From Streptomyces hygroscopicus (GTDB lineage: Bacteria; Actinomycetota; Actinomycetes; Streptomycetales; Streptomycetaceae), in assembly GCF_026168105.1 (NCBI RefSeq), contig NZ_LBMW01000044.1, positions 1 through 60,597 on the forward strand: 60,597 bases of DNA. The letters run 5' to 3'. This document shows, piece by piece, positions 41,781-50,407 of this stretch; the first letter of the stretch is position 1, and each line of letters starts with the position of its first letter. A model generated the notes under the pieces. That model was not told the origin of the DNA and ran no database searches. It saw nothing but the letters and a program-made list of their open reading frames with translations. The position numbers were made by a program, and so were the translations under genes.

Positions 41781-43298
41781 TCAGAGGCGTCGCTCATGGC
41801 CCACTGGCGGGTGGCCGGTACCGCGGCCGCGGCCGAAGACGGCTGGGAACCCGGCTCGCAGACGTCGGTCATAGCCCACCGGCAGGTGGCCGGTGCCGCG
41901 GCCGAGGACGGCCGGGATCCACTCGATGTCCTCGTCTTCGATGGCCAGGTGCAGGCCGGGCAGGCGGGCGAGGAGGGTGCCGAGGGCGATCTGGAGTTCG
42001 GCGCGGGCGAGCGCTGCACCGGGACAGAAGTGGATGCCGTGGCCGAAGGCGAGGTGGGGGTTGGGGCTGCGGTCGAAGTCGAGGATGTCGGGATCGGAGA
42101 AGCGGCGCGGGTCACGGTTGGCGGCGCACAGGGAGACGATCACCGAGTCACCTGCCGGGACCTCGGTTCCGTGCAGGTCGCTGTCCTTGTCGAAGAAGCG
42201 CCAGGTGGTCAGCTCGAAGGCGCTGTCGTAGCGCAGGAGTTCTTCGACGGCGCCCGGCAGCAGGTCCGGGTTGTCGCGCAGGCGGGCCAGCTGGTCCTCG
42301 TGGCGGAACAGGGCGATCAGGGCCGTGGCGATCTGGTTGGTGACCGGTTCCTGGCCTGCCACGAGGAGCTGGAAAATCATCGAGTCCAGCTCTTCGTGGG
42401 ACAGTTCGCGGCGATCGCGGGCCACGACGAGGCGACTGAGCAGGTCGTCGTCCCAGTGTTCGCGCTTGTGGGCGACGACCTCGGCTATGTAGCTCTGCAG
42501 GCCGTGCAACCGGTGCTCGTACAGCGGGCGTCCGGGGTCGGTGGGGCCGACCGGCTGGACCACCTTGCCCCAGTCGCGGTCGAAGCGGGCCGCGAGATCC
42601 TGCGGTAGGCCGATGACTTCGGCGAGGACCTGGAAGGGGAAGTGGGCGGCGAAGCCGGTGACGAGGTCGGCCGGGCCGGTCTCGGGGAGGTCGTCGACGG
42701 CGGCGTCGGCCAGTTCCTGGAAGCGGGGCCGGAGCTGCTCGATGCGGCGCGGCGTGAAGGCGTCGGTGACGAGGCGCCGCATGCGGGTGTGCTTCGGCGG
42801 GTCCTGGTGCAGGAGGTGGACCTGGAGCTGGGAGTGCTGCGGCTCCGGCATGATCGAGGCCCGGGCCCGCCAGCGGTCGTTGCCCCGGTCGTGGTCCTTG
42901 CCGAGGCGGTCGTCGTTCAGGGCGGAGTGCGCGGCGTCGTAGCCGGTGACGAGCCAGGCTTGTACGCCGCTGGGGAAGAGCACCCGGTGCACCGGGCCGG
43001 CCTCCCGCATCTGCTCGTACAGGGGGTAGGGGTCGGCCTTGTAGGGGCAGCCCGTCAGCAGGACCGGGGCGGGCAAGGACTCGGGCAACGACTCCGGACG
43101 GGACTCGGGCAACGACTCCGGACGGGGCTCGAGCAAGGACTCGGGACGGGACTCGGGCAACGACTCCGGACGGGGCTCGAGCAAGGACTCGGGACGGGAC
43201 TCGGGCAACGACTCCGGACGGGACTCGAGCAAGGACTCGGGACGGGGCTCGGGCCGGGCATCCGGCTCCATGGCCGGCAGGGGTTCCTGGATGGTCAT
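41781..43298 (-). CDS. Cytochrome P450 of the isonitrile locus, with repeat extensions
   Basis: 505 residues, about 100 more than a usual bacterial P450. Residues ~16-80 are a 16-residue tandem repeat (RPESLLEPRPESLPES type). The catalytic part runs from about 85: I-helix LLVAGQEPVTNQ, ExxR as EELLR, heme loop FGHGIHFCPGAALA with Cys425. The I-helix acid-Thr pair is EP here, so the usual oxygen-activating Thr is missing. The last ~25 residues (from RAGFPAVFGRG) are an imperfect copy of the segment before them. ATG 43296-43298 has AGGAG upstream; the stop of the asparagine-synthetase gene is 10 bp away. It probably oxidises the isonitrile product (inference). Confidence 0.9.
   Translation of the reverse strand: MTIQEPLPAMEPDARPEPRPESLLESRPESLPESRPESLLEPRPESLPESRPESLLEPRPESLPESRPESLPESLPAPVLLTGCPYKADPYPLYEQMREAGPVHRVLFPSGVQAWLVTGYDAAHSALNDDRLGKDHDRGNDRWRARASIMPEPQHSQLQVHLLHQDPPKHTRMRRLVTDAFTPRRIEQLRPRFQELADAAVDDLPETGPADLVTGFAAHFPFQVLAEVIGLPQDLAARFDRDWGKVVQPVGPTDPGRPLYEHRLHGLQSYIAEVVAHKREHWDDDLLSRLVVARDRRELSHEELDSMIFQLLVAGQEPVTNQIATALIALFRHEDQLARLRDNPDLLPGAVEELLRYDSAFELTTWRFFDKDSDLHGTEVPAGDSVIVSLCAANRDPRRFSDPDILDFDRSPNPHLAFGHGIHFCPGAALARAELQIALGTLLARLPGLHLAIEDEDIEWIPAVLGRGTGHLPVGYDRRLRAGFPAVFGRGRGTGHPPVGHERRL
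41788..41920 (-). repeat. Imperfect ~60-bp duplication encoding the P450 C-terminus
   Basis: Copy A (41788-41851) and copy B (41863-41920) match closely apart from a 6-bp indel, and read as PAVLGRGTGHLPVGYDRRL and PAVFGRGRGTGHPPVGHERRL. The normal P450 end is in copy B; copy A adds the extra tail. Confidence 0.8.
43083..43254 (-). repeat. 48-bp minisatellite encoding the P450 N-terminus
   Basis: The core GAGCAAGGAC recurs at 43131, 43179 and 43227, an exact 48-bp period, with sub-repeats of 24 bp (ACTCGGG/ACTCCGG). Each unit encodes 16 residues, so copy-number change keeps the frame. About three and a half units are present. Confidence 0.93.
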
Positions 43299-43308
43299 GC
43301 GGGGCTCC

Positions 43309-45135
43309 TCAGAGGGCGATTTCGGGCTGGTAGTGGTCCAGCCACAGGGCGAGGTCGACGACGCGTTCGAGGCGCAGGCGGTGGCCCCACTCCAGTTGGT
43401 CGGACGGGGTGTCGAGGCAGGGCTTGATGCGGGTCTCGTCGGCGAGGGCTCGGACCTGCTCGGCTGCCAGGGCGTCGCGCGCCATGTTCTGCAGGCCGCG
43501 GTTGTAGTCGGGGTGGTGGGTGGCCGGGTAGTGGTTCTTGGGGCGGTACAGCACCGAGTCGGGCGCGAGTCCGGCGCCCGTGGCGCGCAGCAGGCTCTTC
43601 TCCCGGCCGTCGAAGCTCTTCATCGCCCAAGGGATGGTGAAGGCGTACTCGACGAGGCGGTGGTCGCAGTACGGGACGCGGACCTCGAGGCCGTGGGCCA
43701 TGCTCAGCCGGTCCTTGCGGTGCAGAAGCTGGCGCAGCCAGCGCGTCAGGGACAGGTGTTGCATCTCGCGCTGCCGGTGCTCGGCGGGACTCTCGCCGTC
43801 CAGGTGCGGTACGGCGGCCAGTGCGCTGCGGTAGGTGTCGTCGCGGAACTCGGCGATGCGCAGGTCGAGTTCCGGGTTCAGGGGCATGGCGGCCTCGTCG
43901 CCGGTCACCAGCAGCCAGGGGAAGGTCTCCGCCGCCAGGGCCCTCGGGTTGTGGAACCAGGGGTAGCCGCCGAACACCTCGTCGGCGGCCTCGCCGGAAA
44001 GGGCGACGGCGGAGTGCCGGCGGATCTCGCCGAAGAGCAGGTGGAGCGAGGTGTCCATGTCGCCGACGCCGATCGGCGAGTCCCGGGCGATGACGACCGC
44101 CTTCCGGTGCCCGGGATCGAGCAGGGCGTGCGGATCGAGTACGACCGTGCTGTGGTCGGTGCCGATGAAAGCGCCCGCTTCGGCGGCGTACGGTGTGTCG
44201 TGGCCGGTGCGCAGGACGTCGCCGGTGAACTGCTCGGCCTGGTCGCTGTAGTCGACGGCGTAGGAGCGGATGCGGGCGTCGGGACCTTCGCGCAGCCGGA
44301 GTTCGTCGGCGAGCAGGGCGGTCAGGACGGTGGAGTCGATGCCGCCGGACAGGAGGCTGCACACGGGGACGTCTGCCTCCAGCTGGCTGCGGGCCGCCGT
44401 ACCGACCAGCTCGCGGATCCTCTCCACCGTTGCCTGCTGGCCGTCGTCGTGGGGCGAGGCCTCCAGCTGCCAGTAGCGGCGCTCGCGGATCCCGGCCCGG
44501 TCCAGCACGAGCAGCCCGCCGGGCTCGACCTCCCGAACTCCGGTCCACACGGTCGGCCCGGTGTTGAAGAGCAGGCTGTACGCCTCCCGCAGCCCGTCGG
44601 TGTCCACCCGCGGCCGGATCTCCGGGTGAGCGAAAAGCGCCTTTGGCTCGGAGGCGAAGGCCAGACCGCCGTCGACGGCCGCCCAGAACAGCGGTTTGAC
44701 GCCGAGCCGGTCGCGCACCAGCAGCAGCCGCCGGGCACGCTCGTCCCAGACGGCGAAGGCGAACATGCCTTCCAGGTGGTCGGCGAGATCCTCGCCCCAC
44801 TGGGCGTACGCGCGCAGCACCACCTCCGTGTCGCTGCGCGTGCGGAAGGCATGCCCTCGGCCGCGCAGCTCGACCCTCAGCTCGTGGTGGTTGTAGACCT
44901 CGCCGCTGTAGCTGAGCACGACGGCCGGCTCGTCGGGCCGGTCCGTCATCGGCTGCACGCCGCCGACCGGGTCGATGACAGCGAGGCGGCGGTGGCCGAT
45001 GGCGGCGCGCTCGCCGAGCCAGACTCCGCCGGCGTCGGGACCGCGGGGGGTGAGGGTGGCGGTCATGGCCTCGATGACGGGGACCCGGGTGCGGGCGTCG
45101 CGGTTGAAGGACGCCCAGCCGGTGATTCCGCACAT
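43309..45135 (-). CDS. Asparagine-synthetase-like glutamine amidotransferase
   Basis: 608 residues, starting MCGITGW so that Cys2 is the glutaminase nucleophile; GGAG lies 8 nt upstream. N-terminal Ntn glutaminase (RGPDAGG, SYSGEVYNH, RSDTEVVLRAY) and C-terminal ATP-pyrophosphatase (LLSGGIDSTVLTAL, LSGEAADEVFGGY). Primary asparagine synthetases look the same, but this copy sits in a biosynthetic locus and is tightly spaced with the P450 (10 bp) and MFS (16 bp) genes. A carboxyl-to-amide step on the isonitrile product is the natural guess (inference). Confidence 0.92.
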   Translation of the reverse strand: MCGITGWASFNRDARTRVPVIEAMTATLTPRGPDAGGVWLGERAAIGHRRLAVIDPVGGVQPMTDRPDEPAVVLSYSGEVYNHHELRVELRGRGHAFRTRSDTEVVLRAYAQWGEDLADHLEGMFAFAVWDERARRLLLVRDRLGVKPLFWAAVDGGLAFASEPKALFAHPEIRPRVDTDGLREAYSLLFNTGPTVWTGVREVEPGGLLVLDRAGIRERRYWQLEASPHDDGQQATVERIRELVGTAARSQLEADVPVCSLLSGGIDSTVLTALLADELRLREGPDARIRSYAVDYSDQAEQFTGDVLRTGHDTPYAAEAGAFIGTDHSTVVLDPHALLDPGHRKAVVIARDSPIGVGDMDTSLHLLFGEIRRHSAVALSGEAADEVFGGYPWFHNPRALAAETFPWLLVTGDEAAMPLNPELDLRIAEFRDDTYRSALAAVPHLDGESPAEHRQREMQHLSLTRWLRQLLHRKDRLSMAHGLEVRVPYCDHRLVEYAFTIPWAMKSFDGREKSLLRATGAGLAPDSVLYRPKNHYPATHHPDYNRGLQNMARDALAAEQVRALADETRIKPCLDTPSDQLEWGHRLRLERVVDLALWLDHYQPEIAL

Positions 45136-45151
45136 ACGGGTGACTCCTTGC

Positions 45152-46600
45152 TCAGGGTTGGGCGGCGGGCGCCGCGTCGGTGGTCTTGTCGAGTACGGCG
45201 GCCGGGCGCCGGCCGGGCAGAGTGAGCAGGGGTACGGCGAGGCAGGCGGCGGTGGCGGCCAGGGCGAGCCCGGCGTGTACGCCGTTGCCGGGCCCGGCAA
45301 AGCCCCAGGCCGCGGTGGCCAGGGCGGGGCCGAGGGCGAAGCCGAGGCTGCGGGTGAGCTGCACCGTGGAGCCGACGCTGGCGGTCCGGTCCGGCGGGGC
45401 GGCGCCCATCACCAGCGCCTGGGTCGGACCGCCGTTCAGGCCCATGCCGACCCCGGCCAGTGCCAGCCGCCAGGCCACGTCCCACGGCGTCCAGCCGTTA
45501 CTGAGCGGGATGAGCAGAAGCAGTCCGGCCGCGGTCAGGGCGGCTCCCGTGGCCGCGACCGCTCGCGCCCCGAAGGGGGTGCCCCCTGCCCGAGGGGAGG
45601 CCGGTGCCTGGAGGAGGTCGGCCAGACGCCCGCCGAGGGGCCCGGCCAGGGCCATGCCGAGCGGGAAGGCGAGGACCGTGAGCCCGGTCGTCGTGGCACT
45701 GATGCCGTCGTCACGCTGGAGGTGCAGGGCGACGACGTAGTGCATGGCGGCGAATCCGGCCGCGAGGGCCAGGATCGCCCCGTGCGCCCGTAGCAGTCCC
45801 GGGACCCGCAGCACGCCGGACACCGGACGTCCGCCCGGGCCCCGCAGCCACCAACACAGTGGCGGAACGGCGGCGACCGCGAACACCAGCCGGCCCGGGT
45901 CGTCCGACGCCAGGGTCAGCGCCAGCAGCAGCCCCGCCGCTCCGGTGGCCACCAGCAGCGCATCCGCCAGCGATCGCCGGTCGGGCAGCCGCAGCCGCCC
46001 GTCCTGCGGCATCGCCTTCCACGCGACGATCAGGGCGAGCAGGCAGAAGGGGATCTTGACGAGGAAGACGGAGGGCCAGCCGAAGTGATCCAGCAGCAGT
46101 CCGCCCACGGCCGGTCCCGTCACCGCGCCCAGTGGGCCCAGGGTCGCCGGCACGCTCATCGCCCGCGCCCGAAGCTCCGGCCGTACCGAACGCATCGCGA
46201 GCACCGGCATCAGCACGAACAGCATTGCTCCGAAAGCGCCCTGCGCAAAGCGGGCGGCGATCAGCCAGGCCGCCCAGGGCGCCGCTGCCGCGAGCGCACT
46301 GCACAGGCCGAAGCCCGCGGTCGCCGCCAGCACGGCGGGGCGCATCCCCGCCCCGTCCAGCCACCGCCCGACCGGCAACAGCAGGGCGACGACGGAAAGT
46401 TGGTAGCCCAGCACCGCCCACTGGGCGGTCGCGGCGGAAACGTGCAGTCCGTCGGCGATGTCCGCCAGAGCCACATTGACGATGTTCATGTCGAGCATGG
46501 CCACGAACGCCAGCAGGCCCGCCACGGCCACCAGCAGCCGGCGGTCCTCACCGACGGGTATGTGACCGGGCTGCTCCGAGCCGGAACCGCGGTGTGTCAC
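45152..46600 (-). CDS. MFS drug/metabolite exporter (DHA2-like)
   Basis: About 482 residues, 13-14 membrane segments. Starts with VAVAGLLAFVAMLDMNIVNVALADI, the D-x-x-x-V/N first-helix motif of DHA2 exporters, and LGYQLSVVALLLPVGRWLDGAG, motif A. I place the start at GTG 46598-46600 (AGGGG 8 nt upstream); ATG 46613-46615 is possible but has no ribosome site. It ends 16 bp before the asparagine-synthetase gene and likely exports the locus product. The ~140-bp gap to the ABC ATPase gene may hold a promoter. Confidence 0.9.
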   Translation of the reverse strand: MTHRGSGSEQPGHIPVGEDRRLLVAVAGLLAFVAMLDMNIVNVALADIADGLHVSAATAQWAVLGYQLSVVALLLPVGRWLDGAGMRPAVLAATAGFGLCSALAAAAPWAAWLIAARFAQGAFGAMLFVLMPVLAMRSVRPELRARAMSVPATLGPLGAVTGPAVGGLLLDHFGWPSVFLVKIPFCLLALIVAWKAMPQDGRLRLPDRRSLADALLVATGAAGLLLALTLASDDPGRLVFAVAAVPPLCWWLRGPGGRPVSGVLRVPGLLRAHGAILALAAGFAAMHYVVALHLQRDDGISATTTGLTVLAFPLGMALAGPLGGRLADLLQAPASPRAGGTPFGARAVAATGAALTAAGLLLLIPLSNGWTPWDVAWRLALAGVGMGLNGGPTQALVMGAAPPDRTASVGSTVQLTRSLGFALGPALATAAWGFAGPGNGVHAGLALAATAACLAVPLLTLPGRRPAAVLDKTTDAAPAAQP

Positions 46601-46740
46601 CCTTCCGCCCCTCATCGTCGCGGTGGGCTGCCGGGTGGCAGTCCCGTCCCACAAGTCGGAGGGAAACGGGGGTGAGTTCCCGTAACCACCCACAAAATCG
46701 GCTGGGGGCGGGCCGCGACCGGCGTCCCGCCCCGCTGTCC

Positions 46741-47556
46741 TCATCCGCCGGTGCGCGTCTCCATCGCCGGGGCCGGCTCCGCGTCGCCGGGTGCCCGGTG
46801 GTCGAAGGCGATGAGCGGATCGCCGGTGAGGGGGTGGTCGACCACGGCCGCCCGCACGCCGAAGACCTCGGCCATCAGTTCGGGAGTGAGGACGTCGCGC
46901 GGTCGGCCGGAGGCGACCACGGCACCGTCGTGCAGGACGTGCAGCCGGTCGCAGACGGAGGCAGCCGCGTTGAGGTCGTGGAGCGAGACGAGAGTCGTAC
47001 GGCGCTGGCTGCGCAGGAGGGCGAGCAGGTCGACCTGATGGCGGATGTCGAGGTGGTTGGTGGGTTCGTCGAGGACCAGGACGTCCGGCTTCTGGGCGAA
47101 CGCCCGGGCAAGCAGGATGCGTTGGCGTTCGCCGCCGGACAGGGCCGTGAACCGGCGCCCGGCCGCCGTCTCCATGCCGACGTCGGCCAGTGCCTTCGTG
47201 ACGATGTCGCGGTCGGTGGCGTGCTCGCCGGCGAAGGCCCGCTTGTACGGCGTACGGCCCATGGCGACGACCTCCTGCACGGTCAGCTCGAAGTCGCTCC
47301 CCCGCTCCTGCGGCAGGGCGGCCACGTGCCGCGCGGACTTCACCGGAGTCAGCTCGCGCAGATCGGTACCGTCCAGCAGCACCCGCCCGGCGGAGGGCCT
47401 GAGGTGACGGTAGACGGTGCGCAGGAGGGTGGACTTGCCGCTGCCGTTCGGCCCGACCAGGCCGGTGATCTCGCCCTCCGCGGCGACCAGATGGGCGCCC
47501 GCCACGACCGTACGGCCCGCGTAGGCGACGTGCAGGTCCTCGATCTCGATCCTCAA
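46741..47556 (-). CDS. ABC transporter ATPase (FepC/FhuC type)
   Basis: 271 residues from TTG 47554-47556, overlapping the permease stop (TTGA). Walker A GPNGSGKSTLLRTVY (~36-50), signature LSGGERQRILLARAFAQ, Walker B VLVLDEPTNHLD, and H-loop LVSLHDLN. It drives the FecCD-type importer. By family it energises uptake of metal chelates (siderophores, heme, cobalamin); here a metal-isonitrile complex is suspected from context. It is the last gene of the importer operon. Confidence 0.94.
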   Translation of the reverse strand: MRIEIEDLHVAYAGRTVVAGAHLVAAEGEITGLVGPNGSGKSTLLRTVYRHLRPSAGRVLLDGTDLRELTPVKSARHVAALPQERGSDFELTVQEVVAMGRTPYKRAFAGEHATDRDIVTKALADVGMETAAGRRFTALSGGERQRILLARAFAQKPDVLVLDEPTNHLDIRHQVDLLALLRSQRRTTLVSLHDLNAAASVCDRLHVLHDGAVVASGRPRDVLTPELMAEVFGVRAAVVDHPLTGDPLIAFDHRAPGDAEPAPAMETRTGG

Positions 47557-48644
47557 CTGCCGCTCCCCGGACGCCGATCGAGCAGGTACAGCAGGGCCGG
47601 GGCCCCGATGAGCGAGGTGACCACGCCGACCGGCAGCTCCTGGGTGTCCATCGCCGTACGGCAGACGATGTCGACGACCACCAGCAGCAGCGCGCCGAAC
47701 AGCGCGGAGACGGGCAGGAGCCGTCGGTGGTCGCCGCCCACGATCAGGCGGCAGGCGTGCGGCACCATCAACGCCACGAAGGCGATCGCGCCGGACACCG
47801 CGACCAGGACGCCGGTCAGCACGCTGGTGACGGTGAACAGTTCGCGGCGCAGGCGAGTGACGTCGATGCCGAGCCCCGCGGCTGTCTCGTCGCCCATGAG
47901 CAGCGCGTTCAGTCCCCGGGCGCGTGCCTGGAGCCACAAGAGGGTCACGGGAACGGCCACCGCGGGGACCGCCAGCAACTGCCAGTTCGCTCCGCCGAGG
48001 CTGCCCATGAGCCAGAACAGCACGCTGTGGGTCTGCTGCTCGTCGCCGGCCTGGAGCACCAGGTAGCTGGTGAAGCCGGACAGGAACTGGCCGATCGCCA
48101 CCCCAGCCAGCACCAGCCGCAGCGGGGCGAAGCCCCCGCCCCGCCGGGCCACCGCCCACACCACCGCAAACGTGGCCAGGGCCCCGGCGAAGGCCGCGCC
48201 GGACAGGCCGAGGCCCAGCGCACCGCCCGCGCCGAGTCCGAGCACGATCGCGGCGACCGCGCCGAGCGAGGCACCGTTGGAGATGCCCAGCAGGTACGGG
48301 TCGGCCAGCGGGTTGCGCACCAGGGCCTGCACGGCCGTGCCGACGACACCGAGGCCGGCGCCGACGAGTGCGGCCAGCACGGCGCGGGGAACGCGTAGTT
48401 GCCAGACGATCAGATCGTCCGTGCCGGGGCGTGGCGCCTCGCCGGAGAGCCGCCGCCACACCACGCTCCACACCTCGCCGGGCGGGATGGACGTCGAGCC
48501 CCAGGCCACGGCCGCCGTCAGCGCGGCCAGCAGCGCCACGCCCAGGACCACGGCCGTCGGCCCCGCGGGCAGACCGCGCGCCTCCCGGCCCTCGCCCGCG
48601 GACTTTCGGCGAGACGCCGACCGTGCGGACAGTGTGGACAGCAC
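47553..48644 (-). CDS. FecCD-family ABC permease
   Basis: 363 residues from GTG 48642-48644, two bases after the binding-protein stop. About ten membrane segments; conserved WQLRVPRAVLAALVGAGLGVVGTAVQALVRNPLADPYLLGISNGASLGA, and the ATPase-contact loop MGDETAAGLGIDVTRLRRELF. It forms the membrane channel for the metal-chelate importer. The single permease gene implies a homodimer. Confidence 0.94.
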   Translation of the reverse strand: MLSTLSARSASRRKSAGEGREARGLPAGPTAVVLGVALLAALTAAVAWGSTSIPPGEVWSVVWRRLSGEAPRPGTDDLIVWQLRVPRAVLAALVGAGLGVVGTAVQALVRNPLADPYLLGISNGASLGAVAAIVLGLGAGGALGLGLSGAAFAGALATFAVVWAVARRGGGFAPLRLVLAGVAIGQFLSGFTSYLVLQAGDEQQTHSVLFWLMGSLGGANWQLLAVPAVAVPVTLLWLQARARGLNALLMGDETAAGLGIDVTRLRRELFTVTSVLTGVLVAVSGAIAFVALMVPHACRLIVGGDHRRLLPVSALFGALLLVVVDIVCRTAMDTQELPVGVVTSLIGAPALLYLLDRRPGSGS

Positions 48645-48646
48645 GG

Positions 48647-49732
48647 CTAACCGACCTTGCCCGGGTGGACGCTCTTGGCGATCTCCGTGACGGTGTCGGC
48701 GTTCTCCACCCCGGCGATGGTGGTCTGTTCGGAGCCGATGCGCAGCAAGTGACCCTCCCTGACCGCCTTCAGGCCCTTGGTTGCCGGGTTGGACTTCAGC
48801 CACTGCTCGGCCTCGTCGAACGCCTTCTTGTTCGCTGCCTCGCTGCCCCGGTTGCGGACCGCGAGCTGAATCCAGTCCGGGTTCTTGGCGATCACCTCTT
48901 CCCAGCCGACCTGCTTGTGGTCGCCATCACAGTCGGCGAAGACGTTGCGGACGCCGGCCAGGGCGAACACGGCGTTGGCGATCTGGCGGTTGCAGGTCAC
49001 AGTGGGCTGCTTGGTACCGGCGTCGTAGTCGAAGAAGAAGTACGTCGGGCGCTTGCTCTCCGCCGTACCGCCGACCGCCTTCCGGACGGCGTCCACCTTC
49101 TCCCGCATCCCGGCGACGAGCTCCTTCGCCTTGGTGCTCGTGCCGGTGACGGCGCCGAGGGAGGTGATGTCGGCCTCGACGGCGGACAGGTCGGTGACGG
49201 GGCTCCTGCTCTGCGCGGCGCAGGCGGTGGATTTGAGGTAGATGTGCTTGATCCCGGCCGCCTTGAACTCCTCCGTGGTCGGCGCGTCTCCCATCCCGCC
49301 GCCCATGCCGCCCATGGAGGCGAAGGTGTCGATGTAGAGGTCGGCGCCGGAGCCGAGGAGCTTCTCCTTGGGGATCACGCTCTGGCTGAGCACCTTGACC
49401 TTCCGTGCCTCCGTGTCGAGCGCGCCGGGCAGTGTTCCCCTGCCGGGCGGGAAGCCGGTGCCGGCCACCTTGTCAGCGGCGCCGAGCCGGAGCAGCAGTT
49501 CCAGGCTGGAGGAGTTACTGGTGACGATCTTCTTCGGGGCGGCGGAGAAGGTGGTTCTGGCGCCCGTGCAGTCGGTGACGCTCACCGGGTAGCTGCCGGA
49601 GACGGCGTCACCGGACTTCCCGGCGCTCCCGTCCGCCGTGTCCGTACCCCCGCCGGCCCCGCCGCCGCAGCCCGTTGCCAGCAGACAGCCGAGTACGACG
49701 GCCGCCGTGCCGCCCCACACTCGAGAACGCAT
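48647..49732 (-). CDS. FecB/FepB-type substrate-binding lipoprotein with Met-rich segment
   Basis: 361 residues. Signal and lipobox LLATGCGG (Cys near 22). Type III binding fold: PVSVTDCTGARTTFSAAPKKIVTSNSSSLELLLRLGAADKVAGTG, PTYFFFDYDAGTKQPTVTCN and SVHPGKVG-like end. An unusual SMGGMGGGMGD run (four Met) sits near residue 138, suited to soft-metal binding. ATG 49730-49732 has GGAG 7 nt upstream. First gene of the three-gene importer operon; I suspect a copper- or other metal-isonitrile ligand from context. Confidence 0.88.
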   Translation of the reverse strand: MRSRVWGGTAAVVLGCLLATGCGGGAGGGTDTADGSAGKSGDAVSGSYPVSVTDCTGARTTFSAAPKKIVTSNSSSLELLLRLGAADKVAGTGFPPGRGTLPGALDTEARKVKVLSQSVIPKEKLLGSGADLYIDTFASMGGMGGGMGDAPTTEEFKAAGIKHIYLKSTACAAQSRSPVTDLSAVEADITSLGAVTGTSTKAKELVAGMREKVDAVRKAVGGTAESKRPTYFFFDYDAGTKQPTVTCNRQIANAVFALAGVRNVFADCDGDHKQVGWEEVIAKNPDWIQLAVRNRGSEAANKKAFDEAEQWLKSNPATKGLKAVREGHLLRIGSEQTTIAGVENADTVTEIAKSVHPGKVG

Positions 49733-49846
49733 CGACAATCTCCAGGTTCCACTCGGTACACGGGCGAACCTCCGTCACCCGGTCCAGTAGTCGGGGCGAA
49801 CACACCCCCAGTTCCCGCCACTTGCGAAAGTCTCGGCAGTCCGGCC

Positions 49847-50407
49847 TCACCCGGCGCGGTCGCTCGGCCGGATCACCACCGCGATGGTCCGGATCGCCCC
49901 GCTGCGTTCGAAGTGCAGCGTGAACGACACGAGGTCGCCCGCCTGCCACCCCGCTCCGGCACTCCCGCGAGCTCCGGACTTCGCCCGAGCAGGGGGTACC
50001 CCCACTGTCACGTTCAGGCCGTGCGGCGACATGGACAGCTCACCGCCCGCCGGAACGGTCACCGAGGCCACGCTGTCCTTGTGGGCGGCTCCGCCACCGG
50101 TGTTCCGGTGACGGCTGAGGGCGATCTCGCCACCGGTGGCGGAGGAGGTCACCCCGACCAGTCGGTCGTCCGCGCCGCCGAGATTGGAGATGTCGAAGAA
50201 CGCGGCGGTCTCCGTACTCTCGCCGTACGGCAGGAGAACCCGCCCGGACGAGACGGCGATCCGGGCCGGACTGCCCGCCTTGCCGGCTCCGACCCAGGTC
50301 GTCAGGCCGCCCAGGGCGACACTGCACCCGAGGACGGGCGCGAGCGCGGCGAGCAGGGCGTCGGTGAGGCGGCGGCGGGTCGGGCGCCAGGGGTGCCGTT
50401 CGGTCAT
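49847..50407 (-). CDS. PCuAC-like (DUF461) putative copper chaperone
   Basis: 186 residues. One membrane anchor (ALLAALAPVLGCSVALGGLTTW, ~17-38), then a PCuAC beta-sandwich: AAFFDISNLGGADDRLVGVTSSATGG, VTVPAGGELSMSPHGLNVTV. Canonical PCuAC proteins bind Cu(I) by H(M)x10Mx21HxM. Only the final H and a few nearby residues can be placed here (LSRH, SMSPHGLNV), so the metal site is degenerate. A Gly/Ala/Ser stretch interrupts the last part. ATG overlaps the copper ATPase stop by 4 nt, so it belongs to the copper operon. Confidence 0.75.
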   Translation of the reverse strand: MTERHPWRPTRRRLTDALLAALAPVLGCSVALGGLTTWVGAGKAGSPARIAVSSGRVLLPYGESTETAAFFDISNLGGADDRLVGVTSSATGGEIALSRHRNTGGGAAHKDSVASVTVPAGGELSMSPHGLNVTVGVPPARAKSGARGSAGAGWQAGDLVSFTLHFERSGAIRTIAVVIRPSDRAG

